A stretch of 64,000 nucleotides of DNA, from the NCBI GenBank assembly GCA_012932865.1, contig SAXG01000049.1, positions 186,001-250,000 of the forward strand, written 5' to 3'. A program made the position numbers and the translations under genes. Positions within the stretch are counted from its first letter, which is position 1; each line of letters begins with the position of its first letter. This stretch comes from Amylostereum areolatum. Lineage: Eukaryota > Basidiomycota > Agaricomycetes > Russulales > Stereaceae. The notes under the pieces were generated by a model. It saw only the letters and a list, made by a program, of their open reading frames with translations, had not been told where the DNA came from and made no database searches. Of the stretch, positions 45,010-56,584 are shown piece after piece.

Positions 45010-45750
45010 ATGGCCTCGATACAGCCTCAGGAATCACTACCCTCTCTGCTTCATTCCGATGCTCACTCATTACCTGTTACCCACCTTGAATCCCTCAAAT
45101 TCAAATCCGGGCAGCTCATCGAGTCCATCCAATCCCTCCTTCACACTATTCAATATGGTGGCATGAATGCCATGCCAAGCTGGCCTGAGATTCTCGCCAA
45201 ATATTCAGTGCTCATCTCCCAAACACACACCCTGTCTGCTGCACTGAGCACCGTCCCCGGAGGTGTCGATGGTGGGCACGGCGGTCTTGAACGACTAGCA
45301 CTTCATCCACGCGAGGGCCTCACGGACGCACAACTCGACAGTGATCTCATTCCTCTCCTCCGAAACCAACAAACGACAGAAGTCCTCGGAATCGAGAATG
45401 CGACCGTTCGTCGGCTGGCGGAGCATATGGCAAGCGGGGCAGGCGTGCTTGAGCAACATCCTGTACACGAGGACATCCTGGCCGAGTGTACGTCAATGCG
45501 TGAGGAGCACGATAGAAGAGCAGACCGCGCAATTCGTGCTGTTGGTCTGCTTCGGGAGAAGTATGACTGGAGGGCCCGTGTGGAGGTTGAGCAAGAAGAA
45601 CCGGAGGAGCTCGAATGGGAGGGAAATAGGCCTCCACCTGAAAGCTTGGAGGGTAGCAGTAGCAGCAGCGGTGACGAAGAGGAACTGGAGAACGTTCTTG
45701 GGACCGGCGAGCCTTCACCCGAGGAAGACATCGCTATGACCAACGCTTGA
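45010..45750 (+). CDS. MED8: Mediator complex subunit 8
   Basis: Med8 is a head-module subunit that bridges regulators and RNA polymerase II. Single exon from ATG 45010 (MASIQPQESLPSLLHS) to stop 45748-45750, 246 residues. The N-terminal helical bundle has THLESLKFKSGQLIESIQSLL and PSWPEILAKYSVLISQTHTL, the Med8 signature of two helices with a W-P-x-I/L-L-x-K/R-Y/F linker. The middle (PVHEDILAECTSMREEHDRR) is helical. The tail is acidic and Ser-rich (SLEGSSSSSGDEEELENVL). Lack of introns is unusual for this window. The stop lies 58 bases from the stop of the convergent APH-like gene, so 3' ends must overlap. The upstream inverted-repeat arm almost touches its 5' UTR. Confidence 0.82.
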   Translation: MASIQPQESLPSLLHSDAHSLPVTHLESLKFKSGQLIESIQSLLHTIQYGGMNAMPSWPEILAKYSVLISQTHTLSAALSTVPGGVDGGHGGLERLALHPREGLTDAQLDSDLIPLLRNQQTTEVLGIENATVRRLAEHMASGAGVLEQHPVHEDILAECTSMREEHDRRADRAIRAVGLLREKYDWRARVEVEQEEPEELEWEGNRPPPESLEGSSSSSGDEEELENVLGTGEPSPEEDIAMTNA

Positions 45751-45808
45751 AGGGTACGTTTCCTTTGATATCTCTATGTATGCTATGTGTACTAATGTAG
45801 GGTCCATC

Positions 45809-46860
45809 TCAGTAACAAGGTGCATCTTTCAACGTTTCCACACACTCCCTAGCCATCTCTTTCGCCCTCGTCGCCCTATCATCATCAGATCGTTCCAGAA
45901 GCACCAAGAGAACCATGTACAATGTATACCAGACCCTTTTCGTCCTCTGCCGCGCAAAAACAACCAAAGGCTTTTCATACCCTTCAAGTAACGCCTGACT
46001 TGGCTTTGGATCCACGAACAGGCGCTCCAGTAAAGGGTCGCCCCATACGGCGCGAGACAGGTCCACCAACGCCAGGACCAGTTCAGGATCCTCGGCCCCG
46101 TCCATTGTCACGTACATATGCTCTTCCCCACCCGTGAACCATACGAAGGACGGGACCTCGGCATCGTCGAAGAGGAAGAACCCGATGGCTCGAGATAACA
46201 GTCGACGCACTTCTCGGAAATCCAAGTCCAGGCCGCCCCCCAAATCTAAACCTTCAGTTGCATGCAATACTTCTTCAAGCATGAGGGTGAACGCCTCCTG
46301 CCAGTTGTACAACCCATCGCCCTCCATCGTTGGTGTTCCGAACCAGTCATTCTGCACGTCATGCAATGTCTTCAAGAACGCTCCGACCTTCAAGTCTATC
46401 AATGCGTTCTGGCGCACTGACATGGAAGGGCGTGCATCGGCGAGGGAAACCATTGATTGAACGTCGCGGGGGAGTGCGAGGAGGAGGTATTGATAGGGAA
46501 TAATTGAGAAACTGGTGTCAAACGCAACCGGGGAGGCGAGCGGCAAGGACGTAGCCTGTGGCTGGCTGTGAAGATGCGAAAGCAGCTTATGCTGGACTGC
46601 GATGGTATTTGGCGCATAAGAAGACGCTGGAGGACTCGGAGGGGAAAGCTTGAGAATATACGAAGTTGTATCTGCGAGATGGACGAGATACGAGTGGAAC
46701 GGAGTTCTGGCGGAGACATGAAATCGTGAATAGGCTAGGTCAACGACGAGACTTACGTCGAGCCTTCCAGAAGATCTCTCAAAGAGGTTATCGGTGGAGG
46801 ATGGTCAAGGTGCGTGGCAAATACTCTTTGCACTTGTTCCAGGGTGATGCGGTGTAGCAT
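45809..46860 (-). CDS. Aminoglycoside-phosphotransferase-like (APH) fold protein, probably catalytically degenerate
   Basis: Two exons from ATG 46860 (MLHRITLEQVQRVFATHL). A 50-nt intron with donor GTAAGT and acceptor CGCCAG joins LRDLLEGST to TPFHSYLVHLADTTSYILKL. About 335 residues. The N-lobe shows the YILKLSPP strand with its lysine, then a P/S loop and helix NTIAVQHKLLSHLHS, then PYQYLLLALP as the hinge. The C-lobe includes LYNWQEAFTLMLEEVLHA and the end ALVDLSRAVWGDPLLERLF, equivalent to the IDWE-A-GDP motif of APH enzymes. The catalytic HGDLHPGN motif is not recognisable; its place is taken by PSFVWFTGGEEHMYVTMDG. The metal-binding Asp may survive as VDLS. So the fold is likely, the activity doubtful. 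Substrate unknown. Confidence 0.72.
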
Positions 46861-47415
46861 TCTGATCTTTCTTGCTGTTTGGTGTGGACGTGCGTCGACG
46901 ATGCAACCCGTATATCAAGATGAATGTGGGGACACTCGTAGGTGGTTATCTAATCGTATCCTTATCTACTAATAAGATCAGTAAGACCTCAAGCCTCACT
47001 CATAGGCGCCTGGCGCCGGCGACCTTAGCCAGTGATCCTATCGACGAAACCCTCGCGCGAGCAGTCTAAGGTGCGGGGTCAAGTCGCTCAACCGTCCCCT
47101 CGAGCTGCTTTATCGAACAAACAAAACTTGCCATGACGCCCAATTCTACATGATTGGCAGACGCCAGATTACTCAGTATCTCCTCGTCTGACACAGCCGG
47201 GAACTTGCCGTCATGTACAAATATTCACGGCCGTCCAACCCCGTCCATCGGGTGTTTTGGCCCCATCACCTCTGAAGCTCCGAAGGCGTGCCGAGCATGC
47301 GTGTCGAAGGTGCCGTTCATTTTTTGTCGCCCATAAAAGACCTGCTAAGTCAAGACATACTGCATCCTTACAGCCGGACGTCTTTCGACTCTTTCTTCTA
47401 TATCATCTTCCACTC
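46861..47415. other. Intergenic region
   Basis: About 555 bases between the divergent APH-like and ABM-like genes, so it should hold both promoters. Only short frames. No motif picked out. Confidence 0.4.
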
Positions 47416-48192
47416 ATGTCTTTTCTATATGAGTTCATCTTCGCACCCGCATCCGAGGCCTTTGAAAAGGACCAGGCCTACATCCGACCAGCGATTGAAG
47501 TTCTCAAGGTACAAAAAGTTCGAGTGTAAGTTTACTGTGTGCAGCACCACTCCTTCCCACCTGATTTTTTTTGTCACAGCGATAGTATCTACGCAGGCAT
47601 ACAAACGGAAAAGCCTCAAGTCTTTCTAGTCGTTGGTTCGCATATTCATTTGTGTAGCTCGATTGTATCCTTATGGATTTACTCATAACAGGCTGGAATA
47701 GTGTGGAGGACCACAAAGCGTTTAGTACATCGGGAGCCTACGCCAACTTCATAGCCGCCCTAGCTCCCTCCCTCGCTTCAGATGCAGTGCTGACTAGCAA
47801 ACTCGTGTATTTCCCTTCCGACATTGTCGTCGCACTCACAGCTCCCGTGACGGAACTTCTATACACAAAGCCCAAGGATGGTCACAGTCAAGCCAGTGTC
47901 TCCGAGACCATGGCCGCGATTACTGAAGTCACAGCAAGCGCGGTTACCGAGGGAATCTGTACGGGTGGATCGGATGGCAAGGCTGTCAACACCGACGACG
48001 TGATCCTCGTCCTTGGTTGGGACAGCGTTGAGGTGAATTCATATCTTTACTGGGTGATGGGTTAGCTCAGTCCCGCATCTCTTATAGCATCAGAACGAGT
48101 TCATAAAGAGGCCCAGTAACTGGGAGGTCGTGAAAAACATCGGCCCGAAGGCAGATATTAACATGATGCACTCCATATTCACGACGTACTGA
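47416..48192 (+). CDS. ABM-like dimeric alpha/beta-barrel protein with two related halves
   Basis: Start ATG 47416 (MSFLYEFIFAPASEAFEKD). Introns at about 47526-47579 and 47631-47691 join KVQKVRV to DSIYAGIQTEKPQVFLVV and then to GWNSVEDHKAFSTSGAYANF. A third (about 48033-48090) joins VILVLGWDSVE to HQNEFIKRPSNWEVVKNIG. The protein ends SIFTTY with TGA at 48190-48192. Two repeats share the strand-turn-helix FLVVGWNSVEDHKAF / ILVLGWDSVEHQNEF. This arrangement is seen in antibiotic-biosynthesis-monooxygenase and stress-barrel proteins of Agaricomycetes. About 200 residues, presumably cytosolic. No catalytic residue can be assigned; function unknown. Confidence 0.75.
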
Positions 48193-48619
48193 AGGGTCTG
48201 GGGGTCTGGGGTCATGCGGCGGATCTAAAGGAGTGACCACAATTTTGCTTTGCTGCCACTTATAATCATATGCCGTTGCCGTTGCCTTTTTGTAGTCACT
48301 TGAAGCTTGAGTACAACTCCAGCTTGTATAGCGCCGTCGCACCGCGCTGCCTCTGGGGGTGTTCCTCTTCACCCTGCGCCATTATGTCGGACTAGAATTC
48401 ACCAGGGAGATCAATACATTCAGAGCAAAGATAAGAATGAGAAAAAAGTCCTGGAGATACACCGATATCAAGATCCAGTCAATACAGCAGTCAAAACTCC
48501 GAATCCAGGTATGTATACGAATACAAAATGAGGCGACGAGACGAGACGAAATAGACGAAACGATACACATTAATAACACAGAAAGAGTAAGCCAACCAAA
48601 CATGCAAGCGATCCATCTT
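48193..48619. other. Intergenic region with GACGA microsatellite
   Basis: Convergent 3' flanks of the ABM-like and repeat-protein genes. A GACGAGACGAGACGAAATAG-type tandem stretch lies at 48534-48563. No gene supported. Confidence 0.45.
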
Positions 48620-51600
48620 CTACCTCTTGCCAACACGCACTGTGCTCTTCTTACTACATTGCTGCTTGCGAGTATGGCTTGGCTTGGTCGAGGGTTTCTC
48701 GCTTGGAGCATTGGCCCAGTCGGGCACGCTCGACGACGAGGCAGCCGACTTCGTTGGAGGTGCATTTGCCCAATCTGGCGCCGCGGTAGAGTGTTTCGTT
48801 GGAGGAGCATTGGCCCAGTCGGGAGCGTCCGATGACGGAACAGAAGGCTCTGTTGAAGCGGCAGCAGGGTTGGGCGCTTTAGCCCAGTCTGGTGTGCTTG
48901 ATGTCGAGACAGTAGCAGAGCTCGTTGAAGGGGCATTCGCCTCACCTAGCTCACCGCCAGCATGTATGTTTGAAGACGCCTCGGGACAATCTGGTTCGGC
49001 CAAAAGTATCGTCTGAGGGGCATCCGTTGGCAAGCTCGATGATACAGCAACAGGCTTTCGAACATTTGTGCTATCTATGTGGGCAGCGGGAATCGTTGAA
49101 GGGGCGTTGGCCCAGTCAGGGGTGTCCGTGGGTGGGGAAGAAATAACAGATTCATCGGGTCGATGTATGTGTTGCTCGGAAGAGGTCTGGGTCTGGGTTG
49201 AGGTATTGTTGCTCTTAGACGCAGCAGATGATGACACAGTCGTCTCCCGCACAGACGCCTCAGTAGAGTAACCGGTTCCCCACCCGGCTTTCTCGTCCTT
49301 AGTGGTAGTAGGCGCGTGGACATTACTGGTGATTGTAGATCGCTTCTTGTCCTTTCTAGATGATGTCTGCGCAGGGCGATTTCCTGGCGCCCATATAGAT
49401 GCAGCAATACCTTCCGCGTCCTTTCCCCCGCCCTCGTCTTTAGTCGGCTCGGGCGTCATGCCCACCGACGAATGATGATTGTTGCGAGCAGTAGAGGCTT
49501 CGTCGATCGAGGGAGAAGGTGAACGGTTAGCTGGCGCCCACATGGAAGCGGCCACTCCTTGTGTTTCTCTTCCAGCACTTGTGACTGGATCCGCGGATGG
49601 AATGGGCCTTGGAAGGCTTGGAGTTGGAACCTCAGACGGGCTCGGAGGAACGCAAGCCGCGTGGTCTTTTGCTTCATTAGAAGCGGAGGGTGCATGCATC
49701 GAAGCAGCAAGGCCTAGAGGCCTAGGGAAGCCTGCGTCCTGCATGGTCGAAGTCTCTCCTTCACGGTCGTGATGGATAGTCGCCACATCGCCCACGTCTG
49801 AAGAAGGAACGAAAGAATCGGCAACCACGTTGGAGGCCTCAGGAGAGGGATACTGGGTGCTCGACGAGCAGGACGAAACGGAGGGTAAAGTCAACGTGGA
49901 GGCGGGTAGCTCGACGGAAAGATTAGGAGGAGTGGAATCAGCCGTCTCTACCTCCGATACCGAGACTCCCAGCGAGTTATCTTCCTCTGAAGATGCGCAA
50001 ACTTCAGGAGAAGGCAGCTCGATGGTAATCTCGGGCGGTGAGCTTACCGACAAGCTCACTTCCCCCGAAGCCGCGCTAGCTTCGGGGGAAGGGAGTTCCT
50101 CGGTAGACTCGCCCGCGATCTCGATGGTAGGAACGGTAGAAACCTCGGGTGTATGGATACGAGCTGGAGCCGCCTCGGCGATGGTTCGTTCAACGACGGG
50201 AATCGTTACCGCGTCCGTCGAGTCTGTGCATCCTTGCGGGAGAGAGAAGGTAGAGAATGAAACATCGGCCACAGTTGCATTTGCATCTTGACTAGAGATG
50301 TCTTCTTGACCACGATCAGTGAGAGGTTCGGCGTCACTCGCAGATTCCGAGGATGCAGGTGCAATAAGCATGGTCGAGAAGTTATTCGCGGTGGGTCCCT
50401 TAAATAACAAGAAACCGTCAGCAACACATATGTGAAGGGCTATGAGCCGTATTTACCTGATCGTCGTCAATGGGAGCACTAGCCCGTTCGAGTTCGGGTA
50501 GACGTGGCTCGGCGTTTGGGACACTGGCGGCTTCGACAGTATCAAGTTCAAACGTGGCCCGAATAGGTGTTTGTTGCGAGGGTGTATAAATAGCCTGAGG
50601 GGTCAAGCCGGTCGATATGGGCGTTGGGCGGAAATATGTCGATTCATTCTGAGCGGGTTCATTGAACGTTGGTTCATTGAAGGACGGTTCGCTAGAAGAG
50701 GGTCCTCCGGGAGATGGCTCGTTGAATGGTGGTTCGCTGGAAGAGGATTCGTTGGCAAAGGGTTCGCTGGGAGATGATATGGACAGCTCGACCGGGGGCT
50801 GCTCGTTGTCGGACGGCGCGCTGGGCGATCGTTCGCTAGAAAGTGGTTGATGGAAAGATGGTTGAGCGATGGATGGCCAAGTGGGAGACGACGGTTGGTT
50901 AGGAGGCATCGGCCGGACGGGAGATGGCCGAACGGGAGATAGTTGGATCGAGGACGGTTGAGCAACTACTGTCGTGACTGCAGAGAGTATCGGGTCTGGA
51001 TGTTCGGCTCTCGATGCGCGTGCAAATTGAGCTGTGAAGTCGCCTACTCGCAACGACGAGGACACGGCGTTGACCTCTGCCGGCCTTTCTCCATGTACAT
51101 GTCGTGAGCCGGCCGCAATGTTTGACGGCCCAGGAGTTGCATAGATCGAAGAGCATATGTTGCGAGTCCTGCTTGTGGCGTCAGGCAGGCGTTCCAGGAG
51201 TTGTTGAATGGAAGGGATGTCGGGCTGTGCCGTCTGCTGAAGACGGGGAGAGGAGGGGGGCGTCGGAAGGGCATGTCTATCCACCGTGGCTATATTAACA
51301 CGAACGGGGCTTGGTGTCGAGATAGGAAGAAGCGCTGGTTTTGAAACACAGGAGATGCCTTGAGCGGTAGAGGATTTGCCCTTGCCTTTGTAATCAGTTG
51401 AGGGCACAGGCTCTTCTTCGACTTTCGGGGACGTGACGGTGACGACATGACAGGAGTTTCCAGATGGCGTGGAATGCTGCTTGTCGTAGGGTCGGACACC
51501 GGTGTACTTGGACCCTTGCGCGCCGTCTTTCGCGGTCGTCGTACTTCCGCTTGCGGGCGAGACAGTATTCAATGTCGCATATACGGAAGCTTGCATTCCG

Positions 51601-52246
51601 TCGTTCGTGCGTGAACAGGAGGCATCGCTGACGGGGCGGGTGACCTCAAAGCGATGTGGAGGAACAACGTCGAACGGACGGGAAGATCCCGTAATAGTGA
51701 TGGTCATTTCTCTGGCCTTGTTGTTAGCATGTTTGAGTTTCTAGGGGTTATTCGAAGCTAAGTTTAGCCCACTGTTGTGAGGCTGAAGCAAATATACTCA
51801 CTTCATTTTGGCGCAGAGCGTAGCTGCTACCCGCGCGATATGCCATAAAGAGGATAACAAAAAACACCTGTACAGAAGTTCAGCGGGTGGTAACGCGAAT
51901 GCGAGGTACTTACCACAACGCTACAGCCGAATACGGCGAGAACAAGTTCTGGGTTTTGGACGGAGGCCTTGACCGGGAGAGATGAAATCGTCGAGTGAAC
52001 GATCCTATTCTTTGAGGATGGGGAGACTGCTGGATATGGATGTTTCGATGTGGCGTCAACCAGAAGTAGAGACTGCGACGGGATGAGAGACGGGGTAAGA
52101 GCCGAATAATCGGAGGGGACGTCGAGCTTGGCGGGCGAGAGCAAGGGTAGGACAAATGTTTTGAGGGCGAGACGAAGATCCAAAGAGACGGGGGCGAACG
52201 CCGCTGACACGATCAACGCGACAATAACCACCGGAAGGAAGATCAT
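48620..52246 (-). CDS. Membrane-anchored, intrinsically disordered repeat protein
   Basis: Not recognised. Start ATG 52246 opens MIFLPVVIVALIVSAAFAPV, a signal peptide or anchor. About 95 residues later LVLAVFGCSVV splices to VFFVILFMAYRAGSSYALRQ, one strong membrane span. The next exon starts AREMTITITGSSRPFDVVPP. The remainder, roughly 1,000 residues, is low-complexity and rich in Ser, Pro, Thr, Ala and Glu. It holds several repeat types: SEPxFNEP (50660-50760), SPVRP, TPEVS/SPEAS, three copies of AAS(M/I)(W/H)AP (49,370-49,730) and five copies of PDWA(N/K)AP near the end. The basic tail KQQCSKKSTVRVGKR stops at 48620. A short intron at about 50402-50456 splits the long exon. A short lumenal N-terminus with a long cytosolic tail would fit, but the topology is inferred. 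Confidence 0.8.
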
Positions 52247-53021
52247 TGCGGAGTGCTCGGTATCTGGACCAGTAGCGATAAGGTAAGATGGTATAGGAGT
52301 GAATGGGAAAGCGGCAGGATGGGGGGTGCTGATATGGGGGGAATAAAGTACGGGGGAGTAAACAAGGGTGCGCTTTAAAGACGGAGAATAATAAGCCTTG
52401 TTGTGGGCCGGGCGGTGTCGCCAAGGGCAGATTGATAGGCCCTATGTCAGACGGCCATAGCACAACACGCATCCACAGCGTGGTGACCGACGAACTGTTG
52501 TATTATTTCTTGGAGACGCAAGAACGCTGTAACGCAGGATTAAAATAGATCCGAATGGGAGGTCGATATCGCTTCTCCCCCAGGAGTGTCTTCCTTCATA
52601 GACCACCAACACAGCAGTCGCGCATATTCTCGATAGGAAGGGCGGCGGACAGATAATTCATGAACGTCTGTAGTCTGTCTTTCACGGTAGGAACGGATCT
52701 CCGAGAAGAGGAATGGAGACTCACCAGTAAGTAACGAGATCCTACCGGGGTATGCAGTGATAATAGACGCATGCCATGCGCCTTGATGATGGAAGAGAAC
52801 GGACGAGAAGATCAGCATCCATCAGCTACTATTGATGGGGACTGAGTGGCAAGTGGGTGACACAACTCCTAGAGAGAGCATGCACCGTCGCCGCGAGGCT
52901 ACCGCGCGGTTTGCCACTGTCGAGTGTACGTGGTGAGAGGGGCTCGCTCGTTTGAAGAGCGGGAATGAATGCTACCATCCACTCAAACCCGGAGGCATAT
53001 GGATACGAAGCGACGACTCAC
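52247..53021. other. Upstream region of the disordered-protein gene
   Basis: The minus-strand frame 52540-52818 is open for 92 codons but unrecognised; it could be an exon of the candidate small membrane protein starting at 53102. Otherwise nothing seen. Confidence 0.35.
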
Positions 53022-53102
53022 CGACAAAAAAGAGGACTGAAAAGAGAACAAGAGCGCGACGCAGGTGACAATTAGAACAAGAGTCAAGACGTCAGGGCCC
53101 AT
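53022..53102 (-). other. Candidate first exon encoding a membrane segment
   Basis: ATG at 53102 is followed by MGPDVLTLVLIVTCVALLFS and then FQSSFLS, ending at a consensus donor GTGAGT. The hydrophobic helix and the clean donor suggest a real exon, but I could not find its partners; 52540-52818 is a possibility. Ten bases upstream a different minus frame ends (QMGMKAANAMGKG-stop at 53112), which could be the last exon of another small gene. Weak evidence. Confidence 0.25.
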
Positions 53103-53114
53103 CGAATTGAATTA

Positions 53115-56100
53115 GCCCTTGCCCATCGCGTTAGCGGCCTTCATCCCCATCTGTCGTCGAAGGTGGCGAAGGTTTTTTGTCTATGACAGAACAGCCTGTG
53201 GAGATTCAGAATGATAGAACGAGTATCCGAACCAGAGGACGCAGGCGGCGGACAACCTTTGCCAGATTTTGACATATTCATTCCCAAATCAGGACAAATC
53301 TATGTAAACTTGCACTTATAGCCCTACGGGTCCCCGGAACGCGTACTCGAAGCCTCTTGAACCATCCTTCGATTTGCTTACATCCAATTTGCATCCCTGA
53401 AAACCCGAGAGGAGCAACAGCGTGACTTTAGTCTCTCGTAGCCAGCCTTCAAACAGAAGATAGTCGTTCTGTTTAAACGTGACTTGGGATCTGGCTCGAC
53501 AAGATGGTACGTCACGGTGACGTTGGCGCCTGTTGGCGCTGGTTACAGTGGAGTTTAAGTGGAAACTCCCGCCGTTGAATCGCTATTCCTTTCAGTTCAC
53601 GAGTTCAACGTTCACCACAAGCGTTTTCACTCATATATTGGGAGTGCATCATACTCGCTTCTCGTGGCAACTACAGATTGACCAGCACGTCACCCAAGTT
53701 TCTTCTCGAAAACCCGCTAGGGCACCACACCCAACTCTATGACCATGTCTTCTCACCAGATCTTCTGACGTTCGGTCTCTTTCGGTAGCTTTCAAACACA
53801 ACGCCTCTTCGTCCCACCCCTTACATGGGACTACAGCTCCTCCGCATCGAGGCACTGTGCTCAAAACCGTCTGTGACTCCATCTCCCTGACGTTGCCCCT
53901 CGAATGCCCAGCAACTTGCTCTGACCTATCGTTATCGGATGTGGATACTGTTCTATCAAACTCCGGCTTCAAAATTCTCTACATAGGCCATCGTATGCTC
54001 CCGCGTTCACCTTGCCCTGCACAGCACATTCACACGTTTAATGACACTCTGCCCATTTGCTGTGGACCATGTTTGCCGTAAGCGCAAAGTCCCGGTCCTT
54101 GTATATGCTCAACGACGCTGAAGCACTTTGAAGCTTGTATCAAAAAACGTTCGGCTATTCTCTGAAACGCGGTTACGCAAGTGTAACTCAAGAGTGAACG
54201 CGAAGGATATTCGACAGCTTTTCGACCGCAGACGCGTAGAGGGATCCCTCCAGTTATGTCCCACCATCTTGACCAAATCGGACCAACGGATTGCCAACGG
54301 ACTCGGTTACAACAATGCCCCTTCCGTACGGGCCTTCCAAGCATCGCGTTCATACAAGAGAAAATAGGGCAAGGGGAGTACTGTGGGGACCCTCCTTAAG
54401 CACTTCTCCGTCATCGCCGAGATACTCACGACAGAGACAGATCACCGGCCCCCGAATCGTAGGCATTGACACGAACATCGTCTAGTCTCATTTCACAAAA
54501 ATCAGCCGCTACATGTCTGCCGAATGGAGATATATATGGCTCCAGAGATGGGCAATGGTGAAAAAAGGACCGACTGAGCTGAGAGGACGCAAGACTAGTA
54601 GACTGAGAGGCCGAGAAGCAAGAGTGCTTATGTAGGTTCGGAAATCGCCGCTGTTTTATCTTGAGTCACCCCAGGGCCAATTCACCGAGTTCTACAGCTG
54701 GCGGTAAGTCGTACGGAGAGGCAATATCGCTCACAAGGTGCGATAACGAGGCGACCGTCCGCGTCACTACCACGATTCCGAAACGCTGCCCGGGTGTCAA
54801 TCATCTCGTATCCGAGTCGCATCTTTTCACCATCCCCCGATCGTGACGTGTGTACTTTCCTTTCCAAGATATCGCCACAAACGCGGCATCTGACTCACAC
54901 TTCCGATAACAATCCAAGTCCGTATTTCTTGGGGGGCGTCTGAGCACCCTGGGGTCCAAGTTCTACTTCATTCTGACGGTGTGCTAGACAAGGACAAAAA
55001 TAGTATCAGTAGCGCATCTCGCATCACATGCAAACGACTGTGTGGCTCATCAATGGCGAGATGTGAAGAACGGGGCCACCGCCGCTGCTCAATGGACCTC
55101 TCGAACGAGTTGCGGTCGACGCATCGCTCACCCCTTTCTTCTCAGACACGCCGAGTCGTATCATGCAGCCACGAGGCAGAAAAATCCTATCTATCGCATC
55201 TAATTTTACGACGTCAGTACACGACGGATCACGTTCACCGGCAAGGCTTCGCCTCGTTATCGTGGTATGTACACCACTTATGATCCATCCCTTGTGCACT
55301 CGAACCAGACCCTGACTCGAGCCGGAATTAGCACGTCGCTGAGCGACGGTACTCGCCGGCCATGGTAGGGACCGGTTCGCCCTCGACATTCCTTGGCACA
55401 TAAAGGTCGGGCACTAGTCGCGCAGCTATCGTGTCCATGGCGTGGCGTCTCCATCGGAATTTCTTGTGTCGAGGGTAAGGCAGAGGACATGCATGCTATC
55501 TGTCGTGTATGAGGCTCTTGGAACTTCTCAGGGTTGGTATCAAAGGCCTTGTGCTCGGGCGTCTCAACCATAAGGTAAAGTCGAAAGCCGACGGGACCAG
55601 AAATCGTCGCTTCCATTTTCTCACATTGCTGCGATAAATCGCGCAAATTGTTTAGGCCAAGACGTTGGTAATGAAGAACGAATGGTCCAGATTCCAGAGG
55701 GCAACAAAGCGGGACGTGTGTCTTACGCCGGTACCACTGTACCTACATGGAGAACAGACGAAACCGTCCGATCTTACTATGAAAGGTTCGAACCCGACAA
55801 CATGCCCGCTGAAATAAACGTCGTCGAAAAGGAATGGATCTGCATGCGTATTGGGTACAGAGCATTCCAAAGTGTAAACTGTCGCAAGTTCGGCGTGAAA
55901 TGCTCGCAAGTGTGTGCCGTATACGCCACCCATGATCTGTGGGTGGATTTGCGTTGGCCGGATGGTATGGAGTCATTCCGGGAGGTGCTTGGAGTCGACG
56001 TTGGGCCCGGTGGAGTGGGTGATACTCTGGCGTATCCCCGACTCGACGTCGGGGCATGCAGCTGTAGCTGTAATGATAGGATACGCGTATGCTCTCATGT

Positions 56101-56584
56101 CTGTAGACTACATCATCATCATCATCATTGCATCTGCCCTAGCCTTGCTACAGGTCGAGGTATCCTCGCAGGCATTTTTAGGCAGGATCCCACCTGTCCA
56201 CCGGGTCGACGAGCAGCCGCAGTGGTACCATCTGTGATCAGTGTGAAACCGATTCGCGTGTGGATCTCGAGTCGGATGATGTAACTTGTTCTGTTCAGCA
56301 TATCCTCATTTACAGTCGCCGAAAAGCAGATAGATAGATCAAGGGCATCGAGGGAGGAATGATGTTGATTGAAGATCACTTGCAAAGATTGAATCAAATG
56401 AGAGAAGTGAAAAACGCCCGAGGGGGTGTCGACGGAGGAAAATGGACATCTCCCAACTGCGTGTTATAGAACCTTATCCACCGGTCCCCGGATTATATCC
56501 ACCACGCCATATCCACCTAACCATGTACTTCCCTCAGAGGTCGCAACAAGGAGTCATTTGATCTCGTACTACTTTTACATCAAC
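53115..56584. other. Gene-poor region
   Basis: About 3.5 kb with no recognisable protein. The longest plus frame, 55682-56284 (ATG start, 200 codons), overlaps minus frames of 93-122 codons, and its second half includes a CAT microsatellite, so I do not call it a gene. Frames near 53649-54353 are likewise unrecognised on both strands. Confidence 0.4.
56111..56128. repeat. (CAT)6 microsatellite
   Basis: Six perfect CAT units. Confidence 0.9.

Noticed and set aside
48627..50291. Long plus-strand frames opposite the disordered repeat protein
   Set aside because: They mirror the repetitive minus-strand coding exon. The minus strand has the anchor exons, splice sites and stop that fit a gene, and the plus frames do not.
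55780..55800. GGTTCGAACCC, a B-box-like sequence
   Set aside because: The flanking bases do not form a T-stem and no A box lies at the right distance upstream, so it is not a tRNA gene.
55682..56284. 200-codon plus-strand frame with ATG start
   Set aside because: Overlapping minus frames are also long, the second half runs through a CAT microsatellite and becomes Cys/His-rich noise, and no family was recognised. It is kept only as part of the gene-poor entry.
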